The notes beneath the pieces are model-generated. The model was not told the origin of the DNA. It searched no databases and saw only the letters and a program-made list of their open reading frames with translations. A DNA stretch of 17,425 nt from NCBI GenBank assembly GCA_944358665.1, contig CALVRP010000103.1, forward strand, positions 1-17,425, given 5' to 3'. The first letter of the stretch is position 1. Each line of letters begins with the position of its first letter. This document shows, piece after piece, positions 13,009 through 17,425 of the stretch. Made by a program: the position numbers and the translations under genes. The DNA comes from an uncultured Bacilli bacterium. Lineage in GTDB: Bacteria; Bacillota_I; Bacilli_A; RF39; UBA660.

Positions 13009-13950
13009 ATGCTAATAGATTACAAAGAGGAACAACCAATTACTTATCAAATACTAAAAAATACTATTGAAAATAACAAAACATCTCATGCTTATTTATT
13101 TGAGACTAATGGTTATTACAATAGTATTCCTTTAGTATTTTCTTTTGTTAAATCGCTTTTATGTCCTAATAAAAATATCGATAATTCTGGCTGTGAGGAA
13201 TGCCAAATATGTAAGATGATTGATAGTGATAATTTTCCCGAAGTAAAAGTTATAAAACCAGATGGTTTATGGATTAAAAAAGAACAATTATTAGAAATGA
13301 TGGAAGAGTTTAATCGTAAAGCTTTAATTGGTAATAAAAAAATTTATATTATTTTAGAAGCTGAAAAGTTAAATCAATCTGCTGCTAATTCAATATTAAA
13401 ATTTTTGGAAGAACCTGAAGAAAATATTATTGCGGTATTAGTAACTGATAATATTTATCAGATGCTAGAAACAATTATCTCAAGATGCCAAATAATTAGT
13501 TTAAAACCCTATTTAAAAATAGATAATGTAGAAAGTACTGAAAAAGCTTTAGGCCTTATTTTATATAATGAAGAAGAATTATCAGAAGAAAAATTAGAAC
13601 AAATAAAAGCAGTTATTAATTTTCTAAAATATTACGAAAATAATCATTTAGATACCATTGTATATATGAATAAATTATGGCACACTTCTATTAAAAATAA
13701 AGAAGATTTTGTACAAGCTTTTGAAATATTAATTATGTGCTATAAAGATATTTTAAATTACTTATTAAATATTCCTTTAGAATACTTTTATAGTTACGAA
13801 AATGAAGTTAAAGAAATAGCTAGTAAAAATACAATAATTACCATTTGCCATAAATTGAAAATCCTGTTAGAATATAAAGAAAAAATTAAGTTTAATATGA
13901 ATACAAATTTACTTATGGACAAGCTTATAATTGAACTTGAAAGGGGGTAA
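13009..13950 (+). CDS. holB: DNA polymerase III subunit delta'
   Basis: Delta' is the stator of the clamp-loader pentamer assembled with DnaX and delta. The 313 residues align with the DnaX AAA+ core (SHAYLF near 26) but the P-loop is degenerate (ETNGYYNSIP), as expected for an ATP-non-binding delta'. A four-cysteine zinc module (C52, C62, C65, C68) and the sensor SRC arginine finger (158-160) are intact. GGAGG precedes the ATG eight bases after the bofA-like stop. ricT follows four bases after the stop. The tmk, yaaQ and yaaR genes that separate recR-bofA from holB in Bacillus are missing. Confidence 0.92.
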   Translation: MLIDYKEEQPITYQILKNTIENNKTSHAYLFETNGYYNSIPLVFSFVKSLLCPNKNIDNSGCEECQICKMIDSDNFPEVKVIKPDGLWIKKEQLLEMMEEFNRKALIGNKKIYIILEAEKLNQSAANSILKFLEEPEENIIAVLVTDNIYQMLETIISRCQIISLKPYLKIDNVESTEKALGLILYNEEELSEEKLEQIKAVINFLKYYENNHLDTIVYMNKLWHTSIKNKEDFVQAFEILIMCYKDILNYLLNIPLEYFYSYENEVKEIASKNTIITICHKLKILLEYKEKIKFNMNTNLLMDKLIIELERG

Positions 13951-13954
13951 TATA

Positions 13955-14737
13955 ATGATAAATGTTGTCGGAATCTCTTTTAAAAAAAATGGCCGAGTAT
14001 ATTATTTTGATCCCAATGGCTATAAATTAAAAAAGAATATAACTGTTATTGTTAAAACTGAGCAAGGGTTAAAATTTGGTAAAGTCGCAGAGCCTTCTTT
14101 AAATATTTCCGAAGATAAAATAAAAGGTAAATTGAAAAAAGTCGTGAGAATTTCTAGTCGTGATGATTACAATAATCATCGAAAGAATTTAAAAGATGCG
14201 GCTTTGGCTTTGAAAAAATGCCGAGAATTAGTCCTAAAAAGTGAAATGAATATGAATATTATTGATGCAGAATATACCTTTGACCGTGATAAATTAATAT
14301 TTCGATTTTTATCTGATAATCGGGTTGATTTTCGTAAACTTGCCAAGGATTTAGCGGCTATATATAAAGTCAGAATTGAGCTTAGACAAGTGGGACCACG
14401 TGATAAGGCTAAAGAAATTGGCGGTTATGGTCAGTGTGGTCAGAAATTATGTTGTGCGAGGTTTTTAAAAGAATTAGATACGGTTTCTATTAATATGGCT
14501 AAAAATCAAAATATCGCCTTAAATCCTAGCAAAATAAATGGCTTATGTGGAAGACTTTTATGTTGTCTTAAATATGAGAATGAATGTTATAAAGATTGCC
14601 GGGCAAATATGCATAAGATAGGTGATGAAATAGAAACTTCAGAAGGAATCGGTAAAGTGGTTGGACTTGATATATTAAGACAAAAATATAAAGTGGAAGT
14701 TCCTGATATTGGAATTACCTGGGTTGATAAAAAATGA
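13955..14737 (+). CDS. ricT: RicT/YaaT PSP1-domain protein
   Basis: In B. subtilis RicT forms the RicA-RicF-RicT (Y) complex, which carries [4Fe-4S] clusters and assists RNase Y in mRNA processing. The 260 residues contain the PSP1 C-terminal domain and a cysteine-rich core: C161, C166, C167, C198, C203, C204, C211 and C215 in GQCGQKLCCARF and GLCGRLLCC. A TTG at 13931 is in frame, but AAAGGGGGT at 13939-13947 places the start at ATG 13955. Its TGA stop overlaps the trmN6 ATG (ATGA); a TAA two codons later would be a back-up. Location after holB is the conserved one. Confidence 0.93.
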   Translation: MINVVGISFKKNGRVYYFDPNGYKLKKNITVIVKTEQGLKFGKVAEPSLNISEDKIKGKLKKVVRISSRDDYNNHRKNLKDAALALKKCRELVLKSEMNMNIIDAEYTFDRDKLIFRFLSDNRVDFRKLAKDLAAIYKVRIELRQVGPRDKAKEIGGYGQCGQKLCCARFLKELDTVSINMAKNQNIALNPSKINGLCGRLLCCLKYENECYKDCRANMHKIGDEIETSEGIGKVVGLDILRQKYKVEVPDIGITWVDKK

Positions 14738-15453
14738 AAGTAACTAATTATCTTTTAGGTTATAATGATTTGAAAATAGTTCAAGATACGGAAATGTTTA
14801 ATTTTTCTTTAGATTCAGTCTTACTACCTAATTTTGTGACTTTAAATAAAAATATTAAAAATATATTAGATATTGGTTGTGGTAATGCACCTATTCCTTT
14901 AATATTATCAACAAAAACAGATGCGAAAATAACTGGTGTTGAAATCCAAAAATCAGTATATGAAATGGCAAGGGAGTCGGTAAAATTAAATAATTTGGAA
15001 GATCAAATAAGTATTATTAATGCTGATATAAAAGAATTAAAAGATAAATTAGAAACAGAAACCTTTGATGTCATTACATGTAATCCACCATTTTTTGAGG
15101 TTAAAGATGAATCTAAACTTAATAAAAATGATTATAAAACAATTGCTCGTCATGAGGTTAAATTAACGTTAGAAGAGCTTATGAAAATATCAAGGAAGTT
15201 ACTCAAAAACAATGGCGTGGTAAGTTTAGTTCATAGACCAGAAAGATTAGTTGATATTTTAACAACAATGAGAAATAATAATATTGAGCCTAAAAAAATA
15301 AGATTTGTTTACCCTAAGAAAAATAAAGAAGCAAATATTTTACTAATAGAAGGCACAAAAAATGGTAAAAAAGGTTTGAAGATATATCCACCATTATATG
15401 CTCATGATGAAAATGGTGATTATACAAAAGAAGTACAAGAGTATTTTAAGTAG
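14734..15453 (+). CDS. trmN6: tRNA1(Val) adenine-37 N6-methyltransferase-like protein
   Basis: This is a class I SAM-dependent methyltransferase related to E. coli TrmN6 (YfiC) and Bacillus YabB, which methylates A37 of tRNA1(Val). In the 239 residues the SAM motif I DIGCGNAPIPL is at 46-56 and the amino-methyltransferase catalytic motif NPPF at 117-120. The leader LGYNDLKIVQDTEMFNFSLDSVLL is typical of YabB. It overlaps ricT by four bases and is followed after eight bases by rsmI. The yabA gene usually located just upstream in Bacillus is absent. Substrate is inferred from family and position. Confidence 0.88.
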   Translation: MKVTNYLLGYNDLKIVQDTEMFNFSLDSVLLPNFVTLNKNIKNILDIGCGNAPIPLILSTKTDAKITGVEIQKSVYEMARESVKLNNLEDQISIINADIKELKDKLETETFDVITCNPPFFEVKDESKLNKNDYKTIARHEVKLTLEELMKISRKLLKNNGVVSLVHRPERLVDILTTMRNNNIEPKKIRFVYPKKNKEANILLIEGTKNGKKGLKIYPPLYAHDENGDYTKEVQEYFK

Positions 15454-15461
15454 GTGATAAA

Positions 15462-16301
15462 ATGCATCAAAAAAGTTATGATGGTTCTAATACTTTATAT
15501 GTAGTACCAACGCCAATTGGTAATATGGAAGATATAACAATTAGAGCTATAAATATTTTAAAAGATTCAGATATAATTTTCTCAGAAGATACTAGAGAAA
15601 CAGGAATTTTATTAAAATACTATGATATTAATGGGGCTAAATTAATATCAAGTCATAAATTTAATGAAAATAATAATTTAGAAAAAGTAATAGACTTTTT
15701 AAAAGAAGGAAAAAAAGTATCTTTAGTGAGTGATAGAGGAACCCCTGGTATTAGTGACCCTGGTTATTCTTTAATAAGAGAAGTTATTGCTAAAAGATTT
15801 AATGTTGTTTGTTTGCCCGGAGCAACAGCATTTGTACCGGCCATGGTAATGAGTGGTTTTAGTACGGATAGATTTTTATTTTATGGTTTTTTAAATAGTA
15901 AAAGTGGTAAACAAAAAAAAGAACTAGAAAGTTTAAAGAATATAACTTTCCCTATAATTTTTTATGAATCACCACATAGATTAACTGGTACTTTAAATAA
16001 TATAAAAGAAATATTTGGTAACATAAAAATTGCTATAGCCCGGGAAATAAGTAAAAAGTTTGAAGAAATAATAAGAGGTAATATCGAAGATGTTATAAAT
16101 GAAATATCTAATATAAAAGGTGAGATTGTTATTATTGTGGAAAAAAGTGAAGAAGTTAAAAACTTTGATATGTTATCTATTAAAGAACATGTTAAGCTTT
16201 ATATGGAAGATGGACTAAAGACAAATGAAGCCATAAAAAAAGTCGCTAAAGAACGAAATGTCCCTAAGGGCGAAATATATAATGAATATCATAAAAAGTA
16301 G
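15462..16301 (+). CDS. rsmI: 16S rRNA cytidine-1402 2'-O-methyltransferase RsmI
   Basis: RsmI methylates the ribose of C1402 in the 16S rRNA decoding centre. The 279-residue tetrapyrrole-methylase-fold protein has VPTPIGNMEDIT (15-26), SEDTR (41-45), the SAM-binding loop SDRGTPGISDPGY (90-102) and LPGATAFVPAMVMSG (118-132). The first loop has Arg92 where most homologues have Ala (SDAGTP). TAGGTGA precedes the ATG. The GIY-YIG gene yazA that often lies between trmN6 and rsmI is missing. Confidence 0.94.
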   Translation: MHQKSYDGSNTLYVVPTPIGNMEDITIRAINILKDSDIIFSEDTRETGILLKYYDINGAKLISSHKFNENNNLEKVIDFLKEGKKVSLVSDRGTPGISDPGYSLIREVIAKRFNVVCLPGATAFVPAMVMSGFSTDRFLFYGFLNSKSGKQKKELESLKNITFPIIFYESPHRLTGTLNNIKEIFGNIKIAIAREISKKFEEIIRGNIEDVINEISNIKGEIVIIVEKSEEVKNFDMLSIKEHVKLYMEDGLKTNEAIKKVAKERNVPKGEIYNEYHKK

Positions 16302-16309
16302 GTGATTTT

Positions 16310-16885
16310 ATGAAATTAATTGTTGGACTTGGTAATCCTGGAAAGGGGTACGAAAGTACAAGACATAATGCAGGTTTTCGTTTTATCGATGCTTTCGCAA
16401 ATAGTAGAAATTTAACATTTAATAAAAGTAAGTTTGGAGGATTATATACAGAATTTAATTATAATGCTGAAAAAATCATTTTATTAAAACCCCAAAAATA
16501 TATAAATTTATCTGGTGAAGTTATTTATAGTTTTATGCAGTTTTATAAAATTCCTGTGGAAAATTTACTTGTAATTGTTGATGACTTAGATACACCAGCT
16601 GGTTCTATTAAAATAAAAGCCAAAGGTTCTTCAGCTGGTCATAATGGTCTTAAGGACATTGAAAGGCATTTAAAAACAAAAGAATACAAAAGAATAAAAA
16701 TAGGTATTTCTAATAACAAAAATATAGATAAAATAAATTATGTTATCGGTAGTGTTCCGAAAGAAGAACTTAAATTAATTAATAAAGTCAATGATGAAGC
16801 GGAAAATATTATCATGGATTACTTAAATATGTCATTTGATAATTTAATGAATAAATATAATAAGAAGAACAAAGCGGGGGATTAA
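16310..16885 (+). CDS. pth: Peptidyl-tRNA hydrolase
   Basis: Pth recycles peptidyl-tRNAs released from stalled ribosomes by cleaving the ester bond. The 191 residues match the usual length. Active-site elements are visible: VGLGNPG with N9, RHNAG with catalytic H19, INLSG with N66, the VDDLD acid pair (90-94) and GHNGLKD with N112. TAGGTGA precedes the ATG. mfd follows two bases after the stop (RBS GGGGG inside the pth end), as in Bacillus. Confidence 0.95.
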   Translation: MKLIVGLGNPGKGYESTRHNAGFRFIDAFANSRNLTFNKSKFGGLYTEFNYNAEKIILLKPQKYINLSGEVIYSFMQFYKIPVENLLVIVDDLDTPAGSIKIKAKGSSAGHNGLKDIERHLKTKEYKRIKIGISNNKNIDKINYVIGSVPKEELKLINKVNDEAENIIMDYLNMSFDNLMNKYNKKNKAGD

Positions 16886-16886
16886 T

Positions 16887-17425
16887 ATGAATATATTTGA
16901 TACTTTGTTTGATGAAGTATCAGCTACTCAAATAAATGGTTTGAATACATCTCTTAAAAGCTTATACATTTATAATAAGTATAAAAAAGAAAAAAAATCA
17001 ATTATTGTAGTAACTTCAAACCTTCATCAAGCTGGAAAGTTATATAATATGATTAGATGCTATACCGATAAAGTATGGCTTTTTCCCATGGATGATTTTT
17101 TAACTAGTGAAGCTATTGCCGCCTCTCCAGAATTTAAAATTACCAGATTAGAAACCATGAATGATTTTTTAAATGATAGTGGTATTATTATTACTAATTT
17201 AATGGGGTATTTAAGATTTTTACCAAGTAAAGAAAAATTTGCAGACAGTAAAATTATTTTAGAAAAAGAAAAAGAGTATAGTATGGACTCTATTGTTAAG
17301 AAATTATTTTCAATTGGTTATAAAAGACAGAGTATGGTTAATATGACTGGTGAAATGGCTGTTCGTGGTTATGTCTTAGATGTTTTCCCAATTAATGCGG
17401 ATAATCCGATTAGAATTGAATTTTG
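16887..17425 (+). CDS. mfd: Transcription-repair coupling factor Mfd, N-terminal part (cut by window edge)
   Basis: Mfd removes RNA polymerase stalled at lesions and recruits UvrA. Only the first 179 codons are in the window, with no stop before the edge. They correspond to the UvrB-homology N-terminal module: SIIVVTSNLHQAGKLYN (38-54), FPMDDFLTSEAIAASPEF (66-83) and the UvrB-like GEMAVRGYVLDVFP (155-168). The helicase and RNAP-interaction domains would lie to the right. ATG 16887 follows AGCGGGGG at a normal distance. Position after pth is the conserved one. Confidence 0.9.
   Translation, partial: MNIFDTLFDEVSATQINGLNTSLKSLYIYNKYKKEKKSIIVVTSNLHQAGKLYNMIRCYTDKVWLFPMDDFLTSEAIAASPEFKITRLETMNDFLNDSGIIITNLMGYLRFLPSKEKFADSKIILEKEKEYSMDSIVKKLFSIGYKRQSMVNMTGEMAVRGYVLDVFPINADNPIRIEF

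Noticed and set aside
14393..14408. Possible extra parS site in ricT (contains CCACGTGA)
   Set aside because: Only about 10 of 16 positions match and the flanks (GGA..., ...TAAGG) disagree; it lies in a conserved coding stretch.
14734..14743. Genetic code 4 (TGA as tryptophan) suggested by TGA-AAG-TAA at the ricT end
   Set aside because: All tryptophans in the window are TGG and no gene needs TGA read-through; extending ricT by two codons would not restore any family feature.

Overview
The window is a strongly AT-rich bacterial chromosome segment covering the replication origin region. The order dnaA-dnaN-[comK-like]-recF-gyrB-gyrA, then SRP RNA-tadA-dnaX-ebfC-recR-[bofA-like]-holB-ricT-trmN6-rsmI-pth-mfd, is that of Bacillota class Bacilli. 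The very low GC, short genes and stripped-down synteny (none of the tmk, yabA or gatC genes that sit here in Bacillus) suggest a reduced or Mollicutes-adjacent member of the Bacilli, probably uncultured. A ComK-like and a BofA-like gene tie it to a Bacillus-type ancestor. All tryptophans in the real genes read as TGG and no gene needs TGA as a sense codon, so the standard bacterial code fits. Every gene is on the + strand, co-oriented with a fork leaving oriC rightwards.

Layout: 1-100, dnaA leader; 101-1438, dnaA; 1439-1589, candidate oriC with two abutting DnaA boxes, a DnaA-trio-like run and an AT-rich stretch; 1590-2711, dnaN with its own terminator; 2801-3253, a short comK homologue bounded by terminators; 3380-8897, recF-gyrB-gyrA ending in a terminator; 8919-9514, a tandem array of 13 parS-type sites at 48-49 bp spacing; 9578-9650, SRP RNA; 9670-10077, tadA with terminator; 10140 to the window end, a compact operon-like run dnaX-ebfC-recR-bofA-like-holB-ricT-trmN6-rsmI-pth-mfd (mfd is cut by the window edge).

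The most striking element is the parS array. The 16-bp ParB-binding consensus is normally dispersed as single copies around bacterial origins. Here ten 16-mers match the consensus fully or differ only at the last base, and three are variants, all packed into about 600 bp of otherwise gene-free DNA. Its format resembles a plasmid centromere such as F sopC rather than a typical chromosomal layout. Internal similarity (units 2-4 versus 9-11) points to growth by segmental duplication.

Together the genes cover replication initiation (DnaA, oriC), the sliding clamp and clamp loader (DnaN, DnaX, HolB), recombination and repair (RecF, RecR, EbfC, Mfd), supercoiling (GyrA/B), segregation (parS), and RNA and translation maintenance (SRP RNA, TadA, RicT, TrmN6, RsmI, Pth). 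dnaX also carries two candidate -1 slippage sites in the linker where E. coli makes gamma by frameshifting.
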